DNA of 64,000 bases, from positions 8,182 to 72,181 of the forward strand of contig NMRB01001838.1 of the NCBI GenBank assembly GCA_002633025.1. Reading direction: 5' to 3'. Source of the DNA: Notospermus geniculatus. Lineage: Eukaryota; Nemertea; Pilidiophora; Heteronemertea; Lineidae. Below are positions 1-8,839 of this stretch, in pieces. The position numbers were made by a program, and so were the translations under genes. Every line of letters begins with the position of its first letter. Position 1 is the first letter of the stretch. Below the pieces are notes generated by a model, which was given only the letters and a program-made list of their open reading frames with translations, was not told where the DNA came from and ran no database searches.

Positions 1-62
1 CCCCCCCCCCCCCCGAGAGGCTTTTGCTCCCCTAGGACCAAAAAGCTAACTACGGCCCTCCA
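1..62. repeat. End of a dispersed inverted-repeat element (GTAGCTAG-type), cut by the window edge
   Basis: A C-run followed by GCTCCCCTAGGACC and AAAAGCTAACTACGGCCCT. The same wording (GCCCCCTAGGCC, AAAAGCTACCTACATCCCTG) closes the fuller element at 17803-18076, so this is read as the right end of another copy. Only the terminus is inside the window. Confidence 0.5.
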
Positions 63-244
63 TCCGAAGCTCCACTTTGAAACTATGCAGTAGCTTTTAC
101 TTAAAAATCTAGGTGATCAGATGTATGATATGTTGCTGATTCTTTCACTTTTGGTCAAAATAAGGGAATGCGTCAAGTTGGATTACTAGAACTTACATGC
201 AGAAGTCATTACATTTCATTGTTTCGTGCAATTTATCTTGCCAG

Positions 245-409
245 CTGATGACAAACAGGTTGAAATTCCACCGGAAGCCAGATGCCCCCTCAATTCCAAC
301 CCCGGGAAAGGCCTACGGATACGAGGAGAATGAAGATGGTTCCCTTCGTAAGCAAGACCCACCTGATAAGGACTGTACTATGGGACCTGCTTATTACAAT
401 CCAGCAAAT
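245..409 (+). CDS. STPG2: STPG2-like sperm-tail PG-rich repeat protein, exon A (first exon in window)
   Basis: Internal exon of 55 codons, phase 0 at both ends. The acceptor is the CAG at 242-244 after a T-rich tract; an alternative AG at 257-258 would shorten the exon by 14 nt. The donor is AAT|GTGAGT after 409. Translation contains FHRKPDAPSIPTPGKAYGYE and MGPAYYNPAN, two Pro-Gly/Tyr repeat units. The AYGYEE...LRKQ segment is, as far as I recall, characteristic of STPG2 and not of the shorter STPG1 or ODF3 proteins. SHIPPO-repeat proteins are found in cilia and sperm flagella, several of them as microtubule inner or associated proteins; which microtubule site STPG2 occupies cannot be read from this sequence. 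Upstream exons encoding the N-terminus must lie before the window. The STPG2 name is by pattern memory, not by a search. Confidence 0.8.
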
Positions 410-1004
410 GTGAGTATTTAGGAATCAAGGATATTCGCTCAAGCTGTAGCCAGTGACCACAAGATAAGTGAGAGTGCTGCCATCTGGCAGAAAGCTGAAA
501 AACCACTAGAATGGTTCGCTCATTGAGTGGGCTACGAGTCTCAGGCATTAACTTCTAGAATATAATATTAATAGATTTGAATTGATTTCCATCACTTGTC
601 TCCTCGTATCAGACACCTCCACCACAAGGACACCTATCTTTTAAGGACATCAAACTTTCAGTAGCTTTGTTAGTCAGAATCCCATCTGATTCAGACTTAA
701 GAGTTGCATTTATACCTGACTTAGCCTAGTTCATACTTTGACGCCCGACCATCAGTGACCGACGTGCGATCGAAATCTGGATGCCGACTTCGCAGCGTTG
801 ATTCATATTCCAGCGTCCTTCCACGACGGCGACCCGTTATGAAATGACTCAAGTAATTACAGTCTCGGGATCGGGCGCCGATCAAATCGCGGGATGGGGT
901 TGGCGCCGAATGCGAGATCGTGTGATCGGTCACCGGCGATGGTCGCTTGTCGAAGTATGAATTAGGCTTTAGACTCAACAATCTGCTTATCTGTTTTCAA
1001 TTAG

Positions 1005-1238
1005 ACCCGTGATCCAGATGCAGCTAGGAAATATAAAGGTGTCCATTTTGGGAATATGACATCAAAGCGATCTGACTTCCGTGGTGCACCAGGTCCAGGC
1101 CCAGGAGATTACGAGCCATATGTGCCGGAGCCACAGGTGCTCATGGAAAATGTGAACTTCCGAGAAGAAGAAAAGAAACGATTTGAAGCAAAGATCCCTC
1201 GGTATCATGAGATGGTCACAAATGAGGAAGAGAAAAAG
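1005..1238 (+). CDS. STPG2: STPG2-like protein, exon B
   Basis: Exon of 78 codons, phase 0 to 0, bounded by TTCAATTAG|ACC and AAG|GTAGAG. It encodes KYKGVHFGNMTSKRSDF, then the repeat GPGPGDYEPYVPEP, then a charged stretch with REEEKKRFEAKIPRYHEM that is probably helical. The GVHFG...SKR phrase before a PGPG-D-Y unit is the usual spacing of SHIPPO repeats, in which a basic-aromatic segment alternates with the PG turn. The frame stays open past the donor for about 58 codons, but that extension runs into a 55-bp intronic direct repeat (1248-1355) and is not PG-like, so the GT at 1239 is preferred. Confidence 0.88.
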
Positions 1239-1247
1239 GTAGAGTTG

Positions 1248-1355
1248 CATAGGATGGAATTTGTCTCAAATTCAAATCTATTACTTGTGGTTAGTTATGT
1301 CGATAGGATGGAATTTGTCTCAAATTCAAATCTATTACCTGTGATTAGTTACGTG
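1248..1355. repeat. Tandem direct repeat, 2 x about 54 bp
   Basis: Two adjacent copies starting ATAGGATGGAATTTGTCTC differ at only a few positions. They lie 10 bp inside intron B-C, directly after the donor of exon B, in a 245-bp intron. They look like a recent local duplication and do not encode PG repeats. Confidence 0.85.
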
Positions 1356-1483
1356 GAAACAGTAGGCTGTTTGTGTTCCCAGTCTTCATTTAGGTGGGGA
1401 ATAGGAGCATAATTTTATGCTGACATTTGAAATCAGTTCATCTGTTCTTGAATTTCTGATGCTATCATCTAATTTCTTTACAG

Positions 1484-1597
1484 GCTGTCCCTGGGCCAGG
1501 TAAATATGAAATGCTTGGACAGTTTGACCCCAGGCCACCCAAAGTGAACACGGAGGGTATCGAAGTAGAACACCCACCGTTTGGATCTCAAGCAAAG
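1484..1597 (+). CDS. STPG2: STPG2-like protein, exon C
   Basis: Exon of 38 codons, phase 0 to 0, with acceptor TTTCTTTACAG|GCT and donor AAAG|GTAATTG. It encodes AVPGPGKYEMLGQFDPRPPK and then VEHPPFGSQAK. The first unit is a canonical PGPG-x-Y repeat; the HPPFGSQ segment is the aromatic-glycine half that usually follows it in SHIPPO proteins. The flanking introns (245 and 604 bp) are short compared with the later ones. Confidence 0.88.
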
Positions 1598-1693
1598 GTA
1601 ATTGAGATGTCAAGAAACCAATTTATTTTTCATTTGTTTGCAGAGGTTGTGTTAGTGGCGTGTCATCGTGGTCAGATAAGCATTTGTTGCCAG

Positions 1694-2037
1694 TGGTGAG
1701 GAGCCGGGTGGTGTAGTGGTTCGGGCCTCCGAATAGCAGTCTGTCAGAGGGTCCCGGGTTCGAATCCCACTGCCAGTGACTGGGCGTGAGACTGGGCAAG
1801 TCTCTTTGCCTCACTGGCCTCTCTCCACCCAGGTGGGCAAGTCTCTTTGCCTCACTGGCCTCTCTCCACCCAGGTGTATAAGTGGGTACCGGTCGGAAAT
1901 GCTCGATTGTAGCGCTGAATGGGCAGCTCATCTGAGTTCTACTGAAAGGTTTCAGGATAGACTGGGGTTAAAGTGTAAAGTCGGATGAGAACCTCTACCG
2001 CAGTTGATATCAGACTATGAACCCAAAACTTTAACTT
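1694..2037 (+). mobile_element. tRNA-derived SINE, copy 1
   Basis: The head carries a polymerase III A-box-like GGTGTAGTGGTTCGGG near 1709 and a B box GGTTCGAATCC at 1757-1767. The body (CACTGGCCTCTCTCCACCC, GGTACCGGTC, TTTCAGGATAGACTGGGG) and tail (ATATCAGACTATGAACCC then CTTTAACTTTT) recur in five other copies here. This copy has an internal 41-bp tandem duplication (about 1793-1874) absent from the others. The GTGTAGTGG head with AGGTCCCxGGTTCGA resembles a Val- or Glu-type tRNA, which is an inference. It sits in the intron between exons C and D. Confidence 0.85.
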
Positions 2038-2201
2038 TTGGTATCTGTCCCCCAGCTGGGCCATAAGTGAGAACTTCCCTTGCCAGGCATGTCCTCCCTT
2101 TACTGCTCCTGAAGCTTGTTTCATCTAAAGGCTCCGACAGTACATGTAGCTTGCTTTAACCTCTCCACTTTGACTACAAATGTAACATTTGGTACTTACA
2201 G

Positions 2202-2361
2202 AGATTTGCTGATTCAAAGAAGGTTCAACCTGCTCCAGGATCATACAACGACCCAAGGACCGCTTTTGAGGTGACCAAGAGGGTGACTGGTTTAAAACGG
2301 AGCCCTTTTGGCCAGACGTCAGTACGATTCGCTCAGGATCATCACATCAAAAAGACACCTG
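2202..2361 (+). CDS. STPG2: STPG2-like protein, exon D
   Basis: Exon of 160 nt entering in phase 0 and leaving in phase 1 (CCT G|GTAAGC). Acceptor is GGTACTTACAG|AGA. It encodes RFADSKKVQPAPGSYNDPRT, then KRSPFGQTSVRFAQD, ending HHIKKTP plus the first base of Gly. The split Gly codon is completed by exon E (G|GC CCT GGT), recreating a TPGPGSYNV repeat across the splice. This is the last exon of the compact 5' cluster; the next lies 15.8 kb away. Confidence 0.9.
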
Positions 2362-2635
2362 GTAAGCCTGTGTAGATCTTCTCAACTTCAGGTTTAGCCC
2401 TGTTATAAAGGGACCCTACAGGCAGCCCCCTCGTAGGGATTTTGATGTGCTCATTACATTGATCAGTTGGCATGAGAATCTAACTACACGTAATAGCATC
2501 GGGCATGAGAGTCTAACACTGACGTGTATTGCAAGTAAAATACACTAAACATCAATATTGGAGCCCAAATTCGTCGGTTGTCAGTTGCTAGGGCCATTTG
2601 TGATGAAGTGACAGACTGATATGAGCCAAACAGCT

Positions 2636-2937
2636 AATAGTCTCGCTTGGCCAGACGCTACGGGCTCACCCCTCCGGTAAATCACACTCTGCATCTGGCT
2701 CTTTTAGAGATTAGGGCCTAACAGTCGTGAAGACCGCGTGGTGGCAGCACGGGTCCTTGCGTTTTTCCTGGAAGTAAGTTTCGCGGAATTTCCGCGGCAA
2801 TTATGAATGAGAAAGCGTGGTGATTGGCTGGAGCCCAGTGGAGTGCCATCTAGTGGTGTTACTGTTAACGGCTTTTGAGCCCCAAAAGTGCCATGTGTGG
2901 AAGACCGGGACGTCGGATACACACTGGGGCCAAGTGT
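2636..2937 (+). repeat. Dispersed 0.3-kb repeat, copy 1 (carries CTCF-like motif)
   Basis: This segment recurs in reverse complement at 57044-57332. Shared landmarks are CGCTTGGCCAGACGCTACGG, GCACGGGTCCTTG or its counterpart, TTTTGAGCCCAAAAGTG and CCGGTCTTCCACACA. Similarity appears to be roughly 85-90% by eye. There are no obvious terminal inverted repeats or coding potential, so its class is unknown. Confidence 0.85.
2842..2856 (-). promoter_or_regulatory. Exact match to the CTCF core consensus
   Basis: The minus strand reads CCACTAGATGGCACT, matching CCRSYAGRKGGCRSY at all 15 positions. It lies inside the dispersed repeat at 2636-2937, and the sister copy at 57 kb has the same 15-mer. CTCF occurs across bilaterians; whether this site is bound is unknown. 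Confidence 0.45.
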
Positions 2938-3670
2938 AAACAGCTAACTGCCTACGGTGCCTTTAAGGCCTCTACACACTTGTCCAGATGCTGGTGCAAT
3001 TTTCGGATGTGCCCATTTCATGGATATGATGGATGCTGTGTAGCAGAAAATAACAAAGGGATTTATACCCGAGTGAAGGTTGAAACCCGCAAGTGTGTCC
3101 TGGCCTTTGGTTCGCTCGGAATAATGTTTCAGTCTGTAACCAAGTTAGTGCTGCCATCTTTCCATTCTTGGGCAAACCAATCATGACTCAGTCATCGAGA
3201 TTACCGCTGTTTCTCTGGTCACTATTGTTCCGTACTGCACTACTGTTCTGTTCAGTGCTATTAACGTGCATGTGTCTGTCACGAGAGAACAAAAGAAAAG
3301 CAAAAATGTGCACTAGGGCTGCAGGCACTGCAAGTGTCCATCCGTTATAATGAGACTGAAGAGAAATGTTGCTCCGGGTTTGTATAATCTGGAGGCCTGT
3401 TTAAGGTAATTTGATCCTCCTCTCTCATTAATTGATTTAGAATGCAGAGCTTGAAATTTTGTTTCATATTATATTGATGTTTTGAGATCTTATTATTTTG
3501 GTAGCGTGATCTGTGCAGGCATGCTATTGTTCTTAATCCAGCATGTCCTTCAGTTGTCGACGCATTCATCTTCGTTGCATGCTGAACCTTGATTTAATTT
3601 AAATAATTCAACGTTCCTGGTCCATTGTTTGAAATGGAGTGAGAAATTTATCTCATTCGATTGTGAAAAT

Positions 3671-3992
3671 TTAACCCTTTCACTGCCGTAGGTGACAATC
3701 GTCGCCTGCTCTGGCGACTGCCGTAGGCGACCATTGTCGCCCTAGCAGAAGGTGAATTCAGTTAGTTTCGCTATTCACAGATGGCGCCTCAGTCGAAGTT
3801 ACAGGAATTCTCCCGAGACTGCTGTAGGCGACCATCGTTGCCCTATGCAGAAGGTATGTTTAGTTAGTTTGGCTATTCACAGACGGCACAACCAATCGAA
3901 ATTAGAGGATTTCCCGAGAAGTGGAACCGGAAACTTGGCAGTGTAGTGTACAACTTACATGTATCTGGGAAACTCGGCAGTGAAAGGGTTAA
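3671..3992. mobile_element. TTAA-flanked MITE, piggyBac-like
   Basis: The ends are mirror images, TTAACCCTTTCACTGCCG and CGGCAGTGAAAGGGTTAA, giving TTAA at both borders as in piggyBac-type target duplications. Inside are two diverged tandem units of about 105 bp (TAGGCGACCATTGTCGCCC and TAGGCGACCATCGTTGCCC). There is no transposase, so the element is non-autonomous. Confidence 0.8.
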
Positions 3993-4664
3993 CCCTGTTA
4001 TGGCTACGAGTGTGGCTGAACTTGGTACGTGTGTTGTTTCCAACTACATAGTAGCTATTTCAGGAAATTACGAGTAAAGCAGATGACATATTGCTGATGC
4101 TTGATATTTCATAAGAATTGATGGGAAAATTTGGAATCATCTTTCCGTGAACAAACCTGGGGAAGAAAAAAGTCAAAGAAAGGGGGGACAAAGGCACTGG
4201 CGGAACAAAGGCATTGTAAAAAAAATGCCATGGCCCAATCATTTTGGAAATAAGTACCAGAAATAATTACGGAAAATGCACCGAGCCATTGTCGACTGAT
4301 CAACAGAAGATGAACAATTCTGTACCCCACTCATTGAAAAAACGACAATGATTAACAAGGCAAATATCAAAGGAACTTATAATCTTAACGAAAGATGTAA
4401 TCTGATTAATGAGGTTATCGCTGGAGGGTGATCACCGATTAATTAGACCCATGCGAATCACAGGTGATTTTAATAATGTCTCTGGCAAAAAACTAGCGGA
4501 AATGGCGGGTGCAATCATAGAGCACTATCACTGTATCAGTTGTATTCAAAAGTCCATTGAGACCTCATAATTGGTAGTACTTGAAGTTGTTTTTTTTCGT
4601 GTATTGTTAAGTTAGGTAACTGAATGCAGTGAAGATACATGTAGGAGAGTAAAAAAGACTGGAA

Positions 4665-5122
4665 GGGTGCCCGTTGGTGTAGTGGTTCGGGTCTCCGACT
4701 AGCGGTCAGAAGGTCCCAGGTTCGAATCCTACTGTGCGTGAGACTTTGGCCAAAAAAAGTCTCTTTGCCTCACTGGCCTCTCTCCACCCGGGTGTATAAA
4801 TGGGTACCGGTCAGAAATGCTCAATAACTGTAGCGCTGTATGAGCAGCTCATCTGAATTCTACTGAAAGGTTTCAGGACAGACTGGGGTTAAAGTGTAAA
4901 GTTGGATGAGAACCTCTATCACAGTTAATAGGGAGGTTTCGAAATCAAACGATAAACGTTAACGTTAACGACAACGTTATTTTTGTACCGAAAACGCAAT
5001 ATAAAATCTGGTTAATGTGTAGTATGAAAAATAACGTTGTCGTAAAGTTTTCATTCATAGTTTGATTTCGAAACCTCCCTATTATCAGACTATGAACCCA
5101 AACTTTAACTTTTTTTAGCCCC
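4665..5122 (+). mobile_element. tRNA-derived SINE, copy 2, interrupted by a MITE
   Basis: It has the same head and body as copy 1, with A-box GGTGTAGTGGTTCGGG and B-box GGTTCGAATCC near 4719. The tail ATCAGACTATGAACCC resumes after a 155-bp inverted-repeat element at 4928-5082, so the SINE predates that insertion. Confidence 0.85.
4928..5082. mobile_element. Nested TA-flanked MITE
   Basis: The termini ATAGGGAGGTTTCGAAATC and GATTTCGAAACCTCCCTAT are perfect inverted repeats of 23 bp, with looser pairing inward (AACGACAACGTTATTTTT against AAAAATAACGTTGTCGT). TA dinucleotides at 4926-4927 and 5083-5084 fit a TA target duplication of the Tc1/mariner type. Other SINE copies give the uninterrupted sequence. 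Confidence 0.85.
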
Positions 5123-5738
5123 CTTTCCCTGCAATGAAATAAAAGTTGCATCCCGTTCAAACGATAAAGAATTCTTCCTCAGTTATTGATGATTTTTATG
5201 AAGGGTTAATTCATTCCACTGACCCTGAACTTGTGCAACTTGTTGCGCATCGATCTCCACCAGATCTCGAAGATAAGAAGGGAACATGCGACATAAAATA
5301 TCAATTGCAATCTTAAACCATTTTAATTACACCCAGGAGAACCCTGTAAGATGATTGTATCGTTCATAAGATCATGCTGTTTGTGTCTTTTAGGAGAATT
5401 TCACACTCGGTTATGAATTATTGGAAATTGCGATGACACATTCTTTTCTCAGGGGAACTTGTTGCGCTTTTGAAATCTCACTAAACATCGACCTCTCGTT
5501 TTTAAGTGCCCCAAGAGCGGCTCGGTTCCAGTAATAAAGAAAGCAACCAAGGCTAGCAAATGATAAATCAATTTTGTGCGTCTTTCTTGCTTGCTTGGGT
5601 GGTAGTCTCGCTTCAGTCAGTTCACACTGCAAGGCCTGACTTCCAAGTTCAACCAAACGCTGAGGGCCTGTTTTCCACAACAGCGGAATCCGCCATGGTT
5701 TGCAGCGAGAGGTGCGGTTTTCACAGGCTTTACGATAA

Positions 5739-5948
5739 TTAAAGGAGCACGGTATTGGATCTCAAATGCGTTATTTGACTGCTGACGTTGAGGGAGACAC
5801 TTAGCTGCAGTAAGACGAACTTCAAAAATGCGTTAGAAAATGTACGCAGTAAATTGGGCCATTCGCTGAAACGTTTAGTCCCTTGGATTGGAGAGTGGTG
5901 CGGTGGTGCCGGCTGTTGAGAAAAAGTGGCAATATCGGGCTCCTTTAA
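5739..5948 (+). mobile_element. TTAA-bounded MITE (AAAGGAGC family), copy 1
   Basis: The ends TTAAAGGAGCACGGTAT and ATCGGGCTCCTTTAA form short inverted repeats including TTAA at both borders. A second, inverted copy lies at 16918-17130, sharing CTCAAATGCGTTATTTGACT and CAGTAAGACGAACT as read here. The interior is non-coding. Confidence 0.8.
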
Positions 5949-6934
5949 CATGCCATGTGTTGTTAAACCTTTGAAGGGTTATCAAAAAAAATGCCCCACT
6001 CGCCGCAAATCGCGGAGGAATCCCTTGCAATGGAAATAGGGCTTGAGGAGGGTTTTCAGTTTCTTTCTGATGGCATATCTGCTGAGACACATGAAAAGTT
6101 ATCACATGGCTTCCTAGGAGAAAGTAGGATGTGCTGATGCATATTTCTATGCCTGTGTCAATCAGAATTTCTTTCAAGCATCTTTGTGTTGTATCAATTA
6201 TGTAAGACATGGACCAGTGTCATTAAGAAGTTTGAGTGCTTGTCATTTGGTTGACAAGCTTTGGACCCGGGGAATGTCAGAAAGCAGAAAGACCGACCGC
6301 AGATCCCAGCGTGTCTGTTTAACGTCACCGCTAATTAGCTTTCCAATTAATGTTTAAAGATCTCCATTGTTCTTCTGAGTTAAAAGTTTCATGGGCTGAA
6401 CATCCGCACATTGTGAATCATCGGATCTCTGAATCACTGCGCACCACTAACCAGGCCCGGCGCTTTGTGCTTCCCAGGTGGGGTCCGCGGTCCGTCGGGA
6501 TTAGCGACTCGCTACAAACAAGAAAATTCAGGTGAAAATGGTAAACCGTACACGACTGAGCTGTTCATTACGACATCGCATCATCGTAGAGGAAGTTGTG
6601 CGCATGTTGTTCATAATTGATAAGCCGTGTTCTGTTGAAACATTAAGTTGATGATATCATTCTTGATTCTTTTCCGTAGATAGTGACCTCTCTTCAAAAC
6701 CAAACGATGGAACCTTGTGAATTGTCGACTATGAAATCAGCCTTCATGCGTACTCTGAGGATGATTACCACCGCTATTGTGTCTACTCACAGAATTTCTG
6801 ATGACACATGACACATCTAGTATCAGGGGCAGCATCAACAACAAATAACAGAAATTTGCACATATTAATAATATAATCCAACTGAATTGATGTAGCTTAC
6901 CTCATTTTAAGAAGAGGACACTTTAGACTCATTA

Positions 6935-7232
6935 CAGGTATGGATCCAAGGGGGGTGCACAGGGGCGTGCGCCCCCTAAGGCTTCCCTTACATAGAAGTA
7001 TACAGTATACGAAAATGCCGGTTAACAGTGGCTTCACGGTCGTGAATCCATTTGAAGCCGGTGTTTTTGTATACCGTATACTTCTATGTAAGGGAAGCCT
7101 TAGGACAACAAATCTGTAAAATCGACCGTGAAATTTTGGAATTTGGAGCAAATCATTGAAATTCACTGCAGATTTCAATGTTTAGTAGCACTGGGTGCCC
7201 CCTCTTTTCCCAAATCTTGGATCCGCCCCTGC
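6935..7232. mobile_element. GGATCC-ended MITE (hAT-like), host of a nested element
   Basis: It begins CAGGTATGGATCCAAGGGG and ends CTTGGATCCGCCCCTG. The interior stretch AACAAATCTGTAAAATCGAC is shared, inverted, with the copy at 49829-49975, confirming the family. A separate palindromic element (6975-7104) interrupts it. The terminus CAGGGGCGGATCC is of a kind often seen in hAT MITEs; the assignment is an inference. Confidence 0.7.
6975..7104. mobile_element. Nested palindromic MITE, about 45-bp arms
   Basis: CCTAAGGCTTCCCTTACATA at the left is matched by TATGTAAGGGAAGCCTTAGG at the right; the pairing continues through AGAAGTATAC and TATACGAAAA. The two arms surround a loop of about 35 bp. 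It interrupts the host MITE at a point where the copy at 49.8 kb is continuous. Confidence 0.85.
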
Positions 7233-8261
7233 ATAGAAGATACACCTGGCTGACCTGTTTTTGTCAGGGGCACCTCAAAACTTATGAAGTTGTGAACTCT
7301 TCTTCTTTCAATTCTGAAAAAAAATTTAGTCTCCTTTTTCTTCCATAAACAGAAGTTCAGTTGAAGTAGCAAACTTTTGAACCCATTTTGTAAATTGGCT
7401 CTTGATAATCCTGAGTTGGTTAATCCATTTGAAATGATGTTTTATGAAAGATCTGCCAGTTAATCTTTAATATCTCTCACTGAACTTTCCTTTGATAAAT
7501 TTTGTCCCATTGTGTCCAAATTATGCGATTTAACGTAACAACAGGATATTCGGTCTGCTCCTTATGTTCTCATCCTTGCCAACTGCAAACTAAACAAGAT
7601 TTTATGAAATAAATCACTTAATCCTGTTACCACATTGTATACCTAGCCCTTTGTCTTTCAAAGGACTGACTCATGGCAAAAGGGACAAAATCTGGTGTCC
7701 TTTTCCCCATCCGAAATCCAAAGTTTGTGATCAAAAGTGGCCCCTTACAAAACGAGATTTCACGTCAAAGTGAATAAAAATCAATAGAAATTCAACATAA
7801 GACCTTCATTGTTGAGAGAAAATTTAATCTCATTAAAAAATCCACTTCAGTTAATTAGAGTAAGCTCGTTAGAATCTGATGGAATGAAATTGGCCACCCT
7901 GGTTCATGTTACATGAAAACTATGTTCAATTCTTTTGTTTTTTGCAGTCTCAGCATGCAAGCTGTAATTGTTATGAGCCTTGGGAAATTGGCTGTGAACA
8001 AACAGATATCTGGAGGGGTGTACTATCGCTTTTTAATTTGCGGATAATGGAGTGGTCATTTTGCCTCCGGCTGCATCTCAGTCATTGATGACGGCGCATT
8101 GACAGCCATCAAAATGGCTGTGTCACATCGGTGGGAAAGTGATTCGAGACCGACAGCGAGAAATGTGAGATCGGTATCAGAGTTTAATGACTACAATGCG
8201 CAGGACACCAAATGGCATTAAAGGTAGCCTACTACCTACGAAATCTCAGAAAAAAAGATTA

Positions 8262-8555
8262 AAGTTAAAAAGTTAAAGTTTTAGGTACTCTGATATCAAC
8301 TACGGTAGAGGTGCTCATCCAAACTTGACACTTTAACCCCAGTCTATCCTGAAACCTTTCAGTAGAACTCAGATGAGCTGCTCATTCAGCACTACAATCT
8401 GTGCATTTCCAACCGGTACCCATTTATAAACCTGGGCGGAGAAAGGCCAGTGAGGCAAAGAGACTTGCCCTAAAGTCTCACGCCCAGTGGGATTCGAACC
8501 CAGGGCCCTCTGACCGTTAGTTGGAGACCCAAACCACTACACCACCATGCCTATC
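8262..8555 (-). mobile_element. tRNA-derived SINE, copy 3
   Basis: Reverse orientation. The tail AAAGTTAAAAAGTTAAAG leads, then TATCAACTACGGTAGAGG, and the B box appears as GGATTCGAACC (8490-8500). The head ends ACTACACCACCATG. It lies inside duplication copy A and matches copy 4 in copy B, so insertion preceded the duplication. Confidence 0.85.
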
Positions 8556-8649
8556 TTTTCTAGAGTTTCAGATTGTAAAGTTCCACTTGAAAAAGACCCC
8601 GGTTGGGGACGAAAATTCGTGAATTCTGGAGATTGACTTCTTGCTTATT
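8556..8649. repeat. 94-bp insertion with hammerhead-like core, flanked by direct repeats
   Basis: It is flanked by ACCATGCCTATC at 8544-8555 and 8650-8661, with a third copy at 8662-8673. Copy B of the duplication lacks the insert. The interior AAAGACCCCGGTTGGGGACGAAAATTCG resembles, in shorter pieces, the arms of the foldback at 33379-33603 (GACCC...GGGTCGAAAATT and GTTGACTTC). This looks like a small retro-type insertion with a 12-bp target duplication. Confidence 0.6.
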
Positions 8650-8838
8650 ACCATGCCTATCACCATGCCTATCAGTAGTTGGCAATGTGAGACCTCACAA
8701 AATTGCATGGTCTGAGACCTCACAAAATTGCATGGTCTGAGTACATGTATAACTAACTTTTAAAAGTCTTTCAAATAATCAGAAATAACACCAGTATTAA
8801 TAACAATAATAATAATTATTATTAAGCGTAAACTAGGC

Positions 8839-8839
8839 N
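8839..8839. other. Ambiguous base at the duplication junction
   Basis: A single n sits exactly between the two units of the 1.3-kb tandem duplication. It may mark a contig join or a low-quality consensus call. Confidence 0.95.

Larger units (their letters stand above)
7520..8838. repeat. 1.3-kb tandem duplication, copy A
   Basis: From TTATGCGATTTAACGTAAC onward this stretch is nearly identical to 8840-10110 (only a few differences per 100 bp, by eye). Both units include a SINE in the same position and the segment GACCTCACAAAATTGCATGG. Copy A has that segment doubled (8688-8738) and has a 94-bp insertion at 8556-8649. The short ORF shared by both copies (near 7906 and 9226) has no PG repeat or domain. 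Confidence 0.9.

Noticed and set aside
1239-1412. Extension of exon B in frame to a stop at 1412
   Set aside because: The extension is a duplicated intronic segment without PG repeats, and the phase-0 donor joins cleanly to exon C.
1757-1767. B-box sequence as part of a functional tRNA gene
   Set aside because: The same head is followed by a long shared body in six copies, so it belongs to a SINE. Acceptor and anticodon stems of a tRNA do not form.
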